From positions 10,921,400 to 10,985,399 of the forward strand of contig NC_066586.1 of NCBI RefSeq assembly GCF_905475345.1: a DNA stretch of 64,000 nucleotides. Direction: 5' to 3'. The notes under the pieces are model-generated. The model saw nothing but the letters and a program-made list of their open reading frames with translations. It did no database searches and was not told the DNA's origin. A program made the translations under genes and the position numbers. Below, in pieces: positions 9,211 through 22,018 of the stretch; the stretch's first letter is position 1, and every line of letters starts with the position of its first letter. Origin of the DNA: Vespula vulgaris (lineage: Eukaryota; Arthropoda; Insecta; Hymenoptera; Vespidae).

Positions 9211-11280
9211 TCAGGTAGTGATTGTATAATGAATTGGTAAATTTAAAACGTACATAGTTACCATGTCAGCAGTCTCTAAAGATTGTGGTCTAAGTTTTAA
9301 AAGTATCAGGCACGCTGTTACTTCGCCAATCTCGATTGCACCATCTATCATTCCAGGCCATTTTGTAGCATATTCGCTAGCAGCGAAGAGAATTCTTATA
9401 GAATAAGAGTTACCTTTAAAATACTTCAAAAATATACATTTGTAATAGATCAATGGAATATTCATACCTATCGTTGGATGCATTTATTTGATCAACAGGA
9501 TTAAATACATGAGATGGTTGCATAATGCTCATAGGCCAACCACTTTCTAATTTAATTACAATATCTTCGTTCGCAGATCGTTGAAGTTCTTTGTAATTGA
9601 TATAACGTTTCGCTTCCTCATCTTGAAAACATTTACTTAGCGTTTCGAACAATTGTAATTTCGCTGTATTCGATACAACATTGGTATCATTAAGAAATCC
9701 AGCTATAATTCCTCTGTTTGCGTTATTACAGGTTGCATCATAGGCGATATTTAAGATAGTATTGGATTCTAATGTGGCTAAAACATTGCCGTTATACTTA
9801 TCTTTCCAAAAAGGTTTCTTGTAAAATACGTTGAAAAATATGTTATCACTATGTAGGAATGATGTTTGGGATTGAGATACGTATGCAGGTAAAGATGGTT
9901 CGATACGAATTTGAGAGTTTTCCGGGGGTGGTACTGCTATCACCACGATGTCACATCTATATAGCCGTATACAATTGAATTTATGAAAATTATTTACGAA
10001 AATATTACTTTAATACGCATGTTCATACGATGATTAATATCAATTAATTCTATACAAATATCTGTGTACGCGCGCGCGCGCGTGTATATATATAACTTAA
10101 TATTATTTGAACGTACTTGAAACAATTTTGTGTAGTATAACAATAAGCTCTATCGTCGTTGAATTGAATATTTGTAACAATTTCATTATAAATTATATGA
10201 CCATCTTCGGCAAGTATATATTTTAATAATTCTTCGGTTATTCGCGTCATTCCACCCTGTCAAATAGGGCAATCTTTCCTTTTTTCGTTGAAATTTTAAA
10301 AAATATCGCGATATTATTGGTACGTTGTTAATTATAATTGTTTTAATTGTAAGGATATTGGATAATAACTTGAACGAAATAACGGTTCTCATCTCCCATC
10401 GTTACTTTTAGTCGACCGAGCAATCCACCTGCACCATTTAACATTACAAACATCCATAACGCTGATAGTTTACGAAGATCTCTCATTCCTGATAAACGAA
10501 TATACGATAGAAAGATCCAATAGGGAAGAGGATTGATTGAAAAGTTAGAACGTCAGAATTGGATTTTACCGCATGTGCTATAAATAAGTGAACTGCATAT
10601 GGATCTGGCATAGGAGAAGAACACAAGTTGTTTCAGTAGTTGATCGACGCTGGTAGTGGCTAATTTACGTGTAATCTTATTCTTGACATAGGTTTTGAAA
10701 CATGGTTTTAAACAATTCTTTTGAATCTGAACAAAAAAGAAGAAAATCAGATCTCGAGTCTAAGAATATTATTTCTGAAAATCAATGATCCAAATAAATA
10801 ATTACAACTTGAATAAAGTAGCGAATTTCAGCTGCGAATAAGCTTGGAAAATTTTCTACGGGATCATTTTTCGTAAAAAACACTCTTTTTCCATCTGTGC
10901 TCTGTCTCGGGCAAGTATTTATGTTCAGTCTATGGATAAGTTGAGTGACGCGTTCTTGCAAGAGACTGGCGTAAAAGCTCTCGCTGTAATTCTGTGATAA
11001 AATGCGTCCTCCGGCTTTATCTATAGTAATCGTAAAGATATAAGATATACATAAGATTTTATGACGAAAGAATCTCGTTTGTAAGAAAGTATATATACTG
11101 TTTCGATTGGAAATATGAGAAAAATTATGAATTATTACCGGTTCCTTCGATGATCAGTATACTTAAAGCGGGTTTTCTTCTAAGTATATTGTACGCTGTG
11201 CTAAGTCCCGTTAAACCAGCACCAATGATCACTATGTCAAAGTCGTTGTCATCTTCTTCGTTCCAAACATGTACGGTCAT
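9211..11280 (-). CDS. Monoamine-oxidase-like FAD protein with a degenerate active site
   Basis: Seven coding exons: 11280-11139, 11020-10806, 10726-10570, 10488-10370, 10256-10117, 9956-9468 and 9394-9211 (1446 nt, 481 residues). All have GT-AG introns and consistent phases. The architecture is that of MAO: dinucleotide-binding GAGLTG at 20-25 followed by IIE and AGGR at 50-53, SALWMF, a KVTMGDENRYF stretch, VVIAVPPPE near 262-270, FYKKPFW near 302-308, and the C-terminal AASEYATKWPGMIDGAIE at about 425-441. Aligned by eye with human MAO-B, Lys296 becomes Phe298, the flavin-linking Cys397 becomes Pro399, Tyr398 becomes Met400 and Tyr435 becomes Met436. The D-x-GG FAD contact after the first loop is also not recognisable. 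No C-terminal membrane anchor is seen. Intact splicing and an open frame argue against a pseudogene, so a diverged or catalytically dead family member is likely. Activity and substrate are unknown. The intron 2 donor was chosen as GTAATT; GTTGTA one codon upstream is an alternative. Confidence 0.82.
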
Positions 11281-11520
11281 TTTAAATAGGAGTAAGATCT
11301 AAATAACCGATCGGAAGTGATTCACGATCGATCGTCTCTTTCTCTCGAATTTCAGCTAGTTCTAAAGGTTTATCGAATGTTTTTCAAACTTTTCGCAGTT
11401 CACACGAAACGAGAGCGTCTTGCAATAACGCTCGACTTCGTCTCCGGCCGGTCAGTCCCCTGATAGTCGAAGCAACTTTTAACTACGGCCTTTATAATCC
11501 CCGCGATAGCCATCTTACCT
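11281..11520. promoter_or_regulatory. 5' flank of the amine-oxidase-like gene
   Basis: This is the minus-strand upstream region, moderately GC-rich with CGATCGATCG at about 11327. No TATA box was recognised. A long CT tract begins at 11521. Confidence 0.35.
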
Positions 11521-11531
11521 CTCTCCTTTTG

Positions 11532-11581
<50 letters not shown>

Positions 11582-11632
11582 TATCCTTTCTTTCTCTCTT
11601 TTCTCTCTCTCTCTCTCTCTCTCTCTTTCTTC
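11521..11632. repeat. (CT)n microsatellite, two blocks
   Basis: CT runs at 11533-11578 and about 11599-11629 are separated by a short interruption. The Ser/Leu-rich or Arg/Glu-rich frames across it are repeat artefacts. Confidence 0.95.
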
Positions 11633-12261
11633 GCCCGAAGGCACCTCCTTGAGACACCAGCATCCTTCCACGAACGGCATTACTTTCTTCCACCCCCTTT
11701 ACGACTGCTCCACTCTCTCTTTACGGAGCTCTGCATCTTAAATAATTGATTCTAACGTAGTTACCGCTGTTTTTATAACTGTTTTACCGGTCGCTTCCAC
11801 CACCACGATATGTATTATTAAGAGATCGTCGCCTTTTTAAAAGTTTGCCATACTTCGAGTAGAAAGGTGCGAACGTAAGAAGCATCGAACTTCTTTCTCA
11901 TCGAGTCTTCTTTAACGATATCATTTTTCTTGAGTTGGAAAATTTCGAACGGCATCCATGGTCATTCTCTCTGATGTCAATTTTTCTTCGACAGTCCTGT
12001 TTGGAAGGAACCGAAAATGTGTAATGCTTATGCGTGGAAATTCGAATAAAATCGTTGGTACAAGAACAGGAATATCTCTTTTCTTTCTCTCTTTTTTCAT
12101 TCTCTCGAGCTTACGGCCCTTTCGCGTAGCAAGAAAGAAGTTTTAGAATGCTGAATGCAACATCGTTCTCTTCTAGAAGGCACTTTGACACAGCCCCACG
12201 GGTACATTACTAGGATTGCCGCCACCAATTGAACTCCCTCGTCTCTGTACCCTCTCCATCC
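11633..12261. other. Non-coding DNA, nothing recognised
   Basis: Mixed-composition sequence with only short frames of no family resemblance. Confidence 0.55.
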
Positions 12262-12291
12262 ACTTTCTCTCTCTTTCTCTCTCCTTCTCTT

Positions 12292-12324
<33 letters not shown>

Positions 12325-12426
12325 TTCTTTCTTTCTCTCTCTTTCTCTGGAATCCAAAGTCATCGCGTGTGCGCACTTCACGAAGGAAGAGAAGGAGAGA
12401 GAGAGAGAGAGAGAGAACGAGAGAAA

Positions 12427-12478
<52 letters not shown>

Positions 12479-12537
12479 AAGGCAGAGAGAGAGAGAAAGA
12501 GAGAGAGAGAAAGAGAGAGAGAGAAGAGAGAGAGAAC
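12262..12537. repeat. Opposed CT and GA tracts (potential long hairpin)
   Basis: A CT-rich tract (12262-12348) is followed after about 35 bases by a GA-rich tract (12384-12537). The two are nearly complementary and could fold back on each other. The frames called across them are low-complexity artefacts. Confidence 0.9.
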
Positions 12538-12987
12538 CGACCGACCTCGACTCCCTTATGTCTGCAAACACGGCAGCCTGAGGCGACACCGCCGTTCAAA
12601 CAGCCAATCGCCCTACCTTCAGAACGTTCAGAGCCGCACAACTTCAAATTCCCTCCCGCCATTGTTATCGCTATTTGACTTATCCGCGACATTGCCACGA
12701 CGACGACGAAGATGACGACAACGACGACTACGACGACGTAGGATCTGCATAATGGGCGTCATCATGTAAAGCCAAGGATTTCCACTTCGATATTATACGC
12801 GGTTAACGTCTCATAAAAGTTTATTACGAGCCTTGTACTAGCCGAGATCTATCGAGAGGAACTCGACAATGTCGTAGAGTTTTAATAATTTGCGAGAAAA
12901 AGCTTTACGGAGATCGTTCGTTTATGGATTCATCATTTTTTCTTTTATTTCTTAATTTTTATTTTTTACCGACGTATATTACTCTAC
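12538..12987. other. Non-coding DNA with a short GAC-rich stretch
   Basis: Contains a GACGAC/ACGACG-type trinucleotide-rich stretch at about 12695-12740. No gene is recognised. Confidence 0.5.
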
Positions 12988-13103
12988 TACTATTACTATT
13001 ACTACTATTTTACTACTACTACACTACTACTACTACTAGTACTATTATTACTACTACTACTACTGCTTCTACTACTACTACTACTACTACACACACACAC
13101 ATA
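12988..13103. repeat. (TAC)n/(TAT)n trinucleotide tract ending in (AC)n
   Basis: Irregular TAC/TAT triplets run to about 13090 and pass into a short AC repeat. Confidence 0.9.
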
Positions 13104-13191
13104 CATTTAGATAGACAAGATGAAATCGAAAAGAAATTATGCGATCGCAAGCAGTTTCGATCTTCTTACGCGACCGAAATTTCGTAGCGTG

Positions 13192-13290
13192 GATGCCGTA
13201 GAGAACGAGAAAAAGAAAGGGTGAGAGGTGGTGGGGGAGGAGGAGAAAGAGGAGGGGAATTCGTAATATAGAGGGCCGCTCTACGGCCCC
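13192..13290. repeat. Purine-rich stretch with a GGGCCG/CGGCCC hairpin
   Basis: A G/A-rich run from about 13192 to 13260 is followed by GGGCCG (13273-13278), a five-base loop, and CGGCCC (13284-13289). Confidence 0.6.
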
Positions 13291-13555
13291 GTTGGGAGGA
13301 ATTCCGGGGTACGTTTTAAATTGCTGCATCCCCAACCTCCTTGTTTATGTATGCTACCGTGTTTCTTATTCTTGTGCGGCAGCGTAGGAAAGAGAACGCG
13401 CGGCCCCCTAACTTTATGTGCACAGCACCGGCATAAGTATGCGATCTATGTGTCTGTATTCTCTTCTCTGTCTATTCTTTCTGAGTGTGTGTGGGTGCGC
13501 ACGTGTATATATAAGCGCGTACATGCTGTATCTTTCTTGTGTGTATTTTCGCTCA
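13291..13555. other. Non-coding DNA, nothing recognised
   Basis: Mixed sequence. The 208-codon frame crossing it into the pyrimidine tract is Ser/Leu/Phe-rich low-complexity translation, not a protein family. Confidence 0.5.
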
Positions 13556-14125
13556 CACTTTCCTTCTTCCTCTCCTCCTCCTTCTCAACCTCCTCCTCCT
13601 CCTCCTTCTTCTTCGTGAAACGTACGTGCGAAACGGCCCATGGTACTCGCGTGTTTCTCGCTCGTACGCGCGCGCGCACATCACTCTCTTTCTCTCTTTC
13701 TCTCTCTTTACATGTAGTATATATCTCTACGTGTCTCGAGAAAAAGCCCGCGTGTTCCTCCGCGTGTATTGTACGGTGGAACGCGCTCCTATGTTTCCTC
13801 GGCGCGGGTTTCGACTTTCCTCTTTCGTTCGTCCTTCTCCTTTCCTCTTCCTCATTCACTCCTCCTTCTCCTCTCCTCTTTTCCTCTTTCACTCCTCCTT
13901 TTCCTCTCTACTCTCTCTTTCTCCTCTCACTCCTCTATCCTCCGTAACATCCAGCCGTTTTCTCCCGTGGATTCTTTTCGTGTTCCCTACGATCCAGACT
14001 CTTTTTCTTCTCTATCTTTTCTCCTTCTATCGTCTCTTTCTCTTTCCCCCCTTCCCTTTCTCTCTCTCTCCTTTTTTTCTTCTTCTCTTTCTTTTCTATT
14101 TTCCTTTTTCTACTTCTTTCTCTGA
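13556..14125. repeat. Long interrupted polypyrimidine region (C/T strand bias)
   Basis: Most of this 570-bp stretch is C/T on the plus strand, with TCC-rich (13556-13615), CT-rich (13681-13710) and mixed TTCC/CTTT (13800-14125) parts. An insert at about 13616-13680 carries CGCGCGCG at 13669-13676. Several overlapping low-complexity frames are artefacts of the bias. Confidence 0.85.
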
Positions 14126-14424
14126 AACCAGTTTGACCCGCTCTCCGTTTCAATTGCCGCAAACTTCGCGTAACCGTGAATTTAATCGAGCCTTTCTCGG
14201 CCATGCCAATACACCGATTTGATTACGTTCGAGTTTCGAAGACTTACGCAATGGTTTGAGAAACGTTCGTCGGTTAATCAAAAATTGCACTTTCTATTGT
14301 ATTAATGTAAACTTCTTTATAATAGAATGAATGTTAATTATTTATAGTAAATTGTAATAGCTTGATAAAGAAAATATAATTTATGTAATTTATTTTTAAG
14401 AATTTCTTTTTAAACTTAGTAAAA
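14126..14424. other. Non-coding DNA, nothing recognised
   Basis: The sequence becomes AT-rich after about 14280. No gene or repeat family is recognised. Confidence 0.5.
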
Positions 14425-14427
14425 GAG

Positions 14428-14474
<47 letters not shown>

Positions 14475-14483
14475 GAGAGAAAG
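14425..14483. repeat. (GA)n microsatellite
   Basis: GA on the plus strand, about 50 bp, interrupted near its 3' end by AACAGAG. Confidence 0.95.
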
Positions 14484-14828
14484 CTATTAACAATCTTAAT
14501 CTTTTAAATTCAAGGTGCTTCGAATGTCTATACTGCTGATCTGATCTATCTAATTTATAAAAGTAATATCATTTAGATATATATGTATATATCTATGTAA
14601 TATTATATATATATTTATTTATGATGTATAAATATTACATGATATTACTGATAAATTTATCAATGAATTCCAAGTAATAAAAAAGTAATACATTAAATTA
14701 TATAAGGCTGATATTTTCTATTTTAATTACTAGTAATAGTAACATAGAAAGGAAATTTATTTTAACAATCAGCAGTGTTAATAATTAGAGGGTTAATTTC
14801 TAAGCTTATACATTGTCCCGTAATTATT
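14484..14828. other. AT-rich non-coding DNA
   Basis: Contains a short ATAT-rich patch at about 14575-14620. No gene is recognised. Confidence 0.55.
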
Positions 14829-14856
14829 GAGAGTGGGAGAGAAAGAGAGAGAAAGC

Positions 14857-14914
<58 letters not shown>
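14829..14914. repeat. (GA)n microsatellite
   Basis: GA on the plus strand. The first 30 bases are imperfect, the rest almost pure. Confidence 0.95.
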
Positions 14915-14915
<1 letters not shown>

Positions 14916-15363
14916 CGCAATTCGTGCAAGATTAACGATCATTGCGATTCTTGAATGAGCAATGTTTCAATCTGCTGGGATACGAAGGAGGAAATTCCCT
15001 ATATGCGGAGAACGCGGGCTCATATCTCCGTTCACGATCTTCCACCCTACTAGCCGGGCCAATTGCTAGAAAGCGTGCGCCTCACGGTTTGGATGTTGAA
15101 AAGAAACGAACGAGAGAAATGGCTCGCACGAGCACAATTTTTCGTTATAACTTTTTTAAGAAGATAAGAACGTCCAATTCTTCCAAAGTAACGTCTTTCT
15201 TATAGTGTTGATTGTCCAATAAATTTTCATCATTTTTTTCTATAAAGAAAATAAAAAATATCGAGAACTCGATTGATCTTTTAAACGGTAATAGACAATT
15301 CTTGTAGAAGTTCGATACAATTGTGTTGTTAAGTCCGCGCTTATAATCTTCGTTATTTCCAAA

Positions 15364-15364
<1 letters not shown>
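14915..15364. other. Non-coding DNA, nothing recognised
   Basis: The open frame at 14942-15205 (87 codons) matches no family I know and has no supporting splice or repeat context. Confidence 0.45.
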
Positions 15365-15412
<48 letters not shown>

Positions 15413-15414
15413 TG
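15365..15414. repeat. (AAT)n microsatellite
   Basis: About 15 triplets of AAT/TAA on the plus strand. Confidence 0.95.
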
Positions 15415-15571
15415 AAAACTTACAGAATAGAAAAGATTGAAAGGATCGTTATTGTAACGATATGAGAGGTAGAAAATTCGAACGGCGTTGGTTCTTCGTG
15501 TGATCGTCTCTCGGGGATCGAGTTCGACTAATGAAAGCACGCTCGATCACACAGCACGCTCATTTGGAAAG

Positions 15572-15652
15572 TGTGTGTGTGTGTGTGTGTATGAAAGAGG
15601 GAGGGGGAGAGAGAGAGAGAGAGTTCTTGATATGCACATACGTGCATATCAA
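15572..15652. repeat. (GT)n, then GA-rich run, then an 11-bp perfect hairpin
   Basis: A GT run (15572-15590) and a GA-rich run (15598-15623) lead into TTGATATGCAC (15627-15637), loop ATAC, and GTGCATATCAA (15642-15652), an exact inverted repeat. GTTC upstream and GAAC downstream could extend the stem across a small bulge. Confidence 0.8.
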
Positions 15653-18568
<2,916 letters not shown>

Positions 18569-19564
18569 ATGTAAAAGTCGAAAACAATGAATATTTAATT
18601 CGGAATATACTTTTGTAAACAGTTTGTTTATATCAACATTTCATAGTAAACTTTTTTAGAAGCCAAAGTTTTCGATAACTTCACAATCTACCTGACATTT
18701 GTTTTTTTACTTGTATTTCAGTCTTTCGATGCATGTCGCGGTTTTCAACGCTCACGATACTTTCTGAACTATTCACGGTACACTTTCCATAGTTCACCAT
18801 GTTATATGTACATAGCTATCGAATATTTTCGATTTTTTCATCGTTGTACGTTCAAACGTGATGGACATCTATCGCTATTTTTACCACGGAGTTGTTGCTA
18901 CCTCGAATCACGAAGTATCGGCTTGTAATTAGAAAGAGAGTCCATATCAAAGTTCCTTTATAATTTATGCGTGGTTTGACATCGAAAATATCGTGTTGGA
19001 CGAACGAAAAAATTATTCTTCGATGATTCTCGAGACGAATGTTTTTAGGTCGGCGAGTTGAAATCTTTCATGTGAATTGATTTACATATATCCTGTTTGT
19101 TCGTTTACTATGAATAAACGATATTCAATAGAGCATAAATAACGAATAAGGAAACAGAATAATACAGATAAATAATAAAAAATAGACAATAAACAATGAA
19201 GAAAGAAACAGAAATAAAGAATAAAGTAAACATTTATCTTGTCGATTATCAAACTAAAAAGTAATTTGAGTTAACTTTTTTTTCAACTTCTTGAGAAAAA
19301 AGTTCCATCAGAAAAAACTTTAGGACCAAGGTGGAGAACCTCTACGACTTGGCCTCGAATTTTCGTCGCGTTGTGTATCTCCTTGGCGGGCTCGAAAATC
19401 AATTTTTACCGGTTTACCTCGAGGCCAGCGGAAACGGTTGCGGGCAAGCAATTTCGCGGGCCTAGTGTGGATTTCTCTCGTTGTTGCGGGTAAACAAGGA
19501 CAACAGCAACAACACAATAGCAAGAACGTAAGCACGGATAGACCGGATAGACGAGAGTGTACGA

Positions 19565-19595
<31 letters not shown>

Positions 19596-20617
19596 CTGAT
19601 GGTTGGGTGGTTGAAAGTGGGTGTAGGTTTTGGCGGTAGCCAGTGGTGGTTGGTGCGAGGCTAGCGGAGGACGAAAAGGGGGAGGCTTTGGATACCTTGT
19701 CGAGGATAGGCTGCCGGTGCAAGTAGGTTTAATATTTGATAACGCGGGCTGGTCATCCTGCCGAGGCGATAACACAGGCCCCGCGGGAACCTTCCGGCCA
19801 ACATCCCTCGGAAAACGACTGCTGTCGAGGCCCTCTCTTCTCCCTCTCTCTCTCTCTCTCTCTCTCTTTCTTTCTCTTAGTCTATCTCTCCCATCTCATC
19901 CTTTCTTCCATCCACCACCATCAGCAACGGCACTGTCCTTCCTGTCCTTTCTAGCCGGTATTTCTAACTTGGAAGCGTCGCTATTCCCTAAGGTTGCCTT
20001 CCGATGAAAATAACGAACGACGTTTGACCGCCGTCCGTGGAAGCCGACGAATAAGTCGCTTAACGGCCCGCCTAAATTGCTCACCCTCGGAGCTCGGATT
20101 GCTATCGAAGGGCCGGCGATCGTGCGAGATTGGAATCCATTGGATAAATAATTGATAGCCCATTGGTAAGAAGAAGGATGGACGGACTTTCGAACATTTT
20201 TCCCGATCGTTCCGATCGTTTTAATCGATCGAGATTACTCTTTCGTTCTTATCGCCAAGTTCCAAGAAAATTCAAAGTAGTACGAACGTAGTAAGTTCAA
20301 TCAAAAGCTCGTTTGAAGAATCTCTTGGAGTTACCACTAATCCGACTGTAGTAGATACGATTGCGAGTAGTCAGCCACGCACTCGGTACGTGTATAGTTA
20401 GACCGGTAGGTACAGTCAGATCGCTCGACCGGATCTCGCGTGCTCGAAGAGGAGCCAAAAGGTGGGGCAAGAAAAGTAGGTAGAAGACCGCATCCTCGTG
20501 TCGACGAGGAGACACCGGAACGGGGTAAGGTTGGTTGGTCCTCATAGTAGTCTCTTGGTGGAGGGTTCCGACAGGAATGGGGTTGGAGTTTCAAGAGAGA
20601 GAAAGAGAGAGATAGAA

Positions 20618-20678
<61 letters not shown>

Positions 20679-20780
20679 CGTTAGAAAGGCGGGGGTGTCG
20701 GATCGAAGAGGTGGATGCGAAGAGAGAAACGGGTGGTCGCGGTTAGCGACACCCATACGAAGGCAGGAAGAAAGATGGCC
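18569..20780. other. Upstream flank of acj6, turning CpG-rich
   Basis: CpG frequency and GC content rise from about 19.3 kb towards the acj6 start. CT tracts lie at 19566-19595 and 19830-19877 and a GA tract at 20594-20678. A 7-bp hairpin, TCCTCGT/ACGAGGA, is at 20493-20510. Frames in this region are antisense or low-complexity and not credible genes. Confidence 0.5.
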
Positions 20781-21100
20781 GACCAAGCGAAAGGGATTGG
20801 ACGCATGCGCTAACGTTTCGAAGCTCCGCCTTCCGTTCGTCGTTGCGGTTTGACAACCCCTCGCTCTATCCCGTAGTCTTCATCCCACCACTACTGCCAC
20901 CCGGAGTAAACCACCCCTTGGAGGAGCACCCTGCGCCCACTCCCACCCCCTCTCTGGAAGAGTTCATCCGCAGAGCACTCTTCGCCGGCCAGTCAGCGCC
21001 AAAAAGTGCGGAGCTCTAGGACAAGATCCACGTACGGTCCTGCGCGATCCAAGCCACGGTTTTATATGATTCGACCGGTGGCTTCCTTTCGAGTCAACAT
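20781..21100 (+). promoter_or_regulatory. acj6: Probable acj6 core promoter region
   Basis: GC-rich sequence ends in a TATA-like TTTATATGA at 21061-21069 and, about 30 bases downstream, GAGTCAACATTCG with an Inr-like TCA (A at 21096). The spacing fits an RNA polymerase II core promoter. The choice rests on motif spacing only; starts elsewhere in the GC-rich region are possible. Confidence 0.4.
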
Positions 21101-21272
21101 TCGCTGCTCTGCTGTGTTAACGTTGTTTTACGACTAAGTTAAACAAATAAAAATAAATAAATAAAAAATCATTGTCGATCTTAATCAACGTTGAGGAATA
21201 ACCGTGTTCACTCTCGAACACGAACGATCGATTTTTGAGATATACGCAGAGAGGGGAGAGGGACAGAGACAA

Positions 21273-21320
<48 letters not shown>

Positions 21321-21626
21321 GAGAGAAGAGAGACGATTGTTGTTCGGTGAAAAAAAAAGAGTGAAAATCCATCGAAGGAATCAACGAAGGAAAGGTGTCG
21401 CGAAGTATTTTTGTGACTGTTTCAATGATCGTGCTAGATCGTGGTGTGCATCATGCAGGGGTTTAAGTCAACGTCTCGGCAGACGTCGGCTCGGTTGGAC
21501 GGACGAATTCGTTGATCGAGAATGCGGGACTTGACTACGTGACGAGGAAGAAGACGAAGAAGAAGAAGAAAAAAATAAATAAAACAGTTTCAAAAACGAT
21601 AGACGCTAAGAAGAGGGGAAGAAAAA

Positions 21627-21664
<38 letters not shown>

Positions 21665-21856
21665 AATTCGGATTGTAGACTTTCGATCTCGGATTTTCTA
21701 CAGATGCAAAGAATCCTTGGAAGACAATTGATGAGCGGCCGTCGGTGTTGGTGCGATCGTTTTCTCTCGAGCTGCCGCCGGTTTTAGGCCTAACGTGCGC
21801 GCGCGCGCGTGCGGTGTAGAGCGAATCGGTGAAAACCGATCACCGGCAGCGGCAGG
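21096..21856 (+). other. acj6: acj6 5' leader with GA tracts and upstream ORFs
   Basis: If transcription starts near 21096 and the leader is unspliced, it is about 760 nt long. It carries GA tracts (21246-21333 and 21630-21662) and uORFs starting at 21425 (13 codons), 21453 (20), 21522 (6) and 21704 (27, with an internal in-frame ATG at 21731). A GC-alternating CGTGCGCGCGCGCGCGTGCG stretch lies at 21794-21813, about 45 bases before the start codon. Confidence 0.5.
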
Positions 21857-22018
21857 ATGATGTATTCGCCGGACAAGATGATGGGGAGCAAGGGACTCCA
21901 TGGGGCACCGATCACCGCCCCTGGTTGTTTCCCTTCGGGCAGGTATTCTCCGCCACCATATCGTGCCGCGCCGGATCCCATGCCGCCGCCGCCGCGACGC
22001 TGTATGCCCAATCCCACG
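21857..22018 (+). CDS. acj6: acj6 coding exon 1 (54 codons)
   Basis: It starts at the first of two adjacent ATGs (ATGATGTAT), consistent with the fly N-terminus. It ends CCCACG before a strong GTGAGT donor, phase 0. It encodes a Pro/Gly-rich N-terminus ending in RRCMPNPT. Confidence 0.92.

Noticed and set aside
12216..12698. Overlapping frames of 90-150 codons on both strands
   Set aside because: They translate GA/CT tracts into Arg-Glu or Ser-Leu runs; the same artefact explains the long frames at 26.5-27.1, 33.3-33.6, 43.7-44.0 and 57.7-58.0 kb.
13321..14222. Plus-strand frames of 208 and 227 codons
   Set aside because: Ser/Leu/Phe/Pro-biased translation of a polypyrimidine region, no domain, no splice support.
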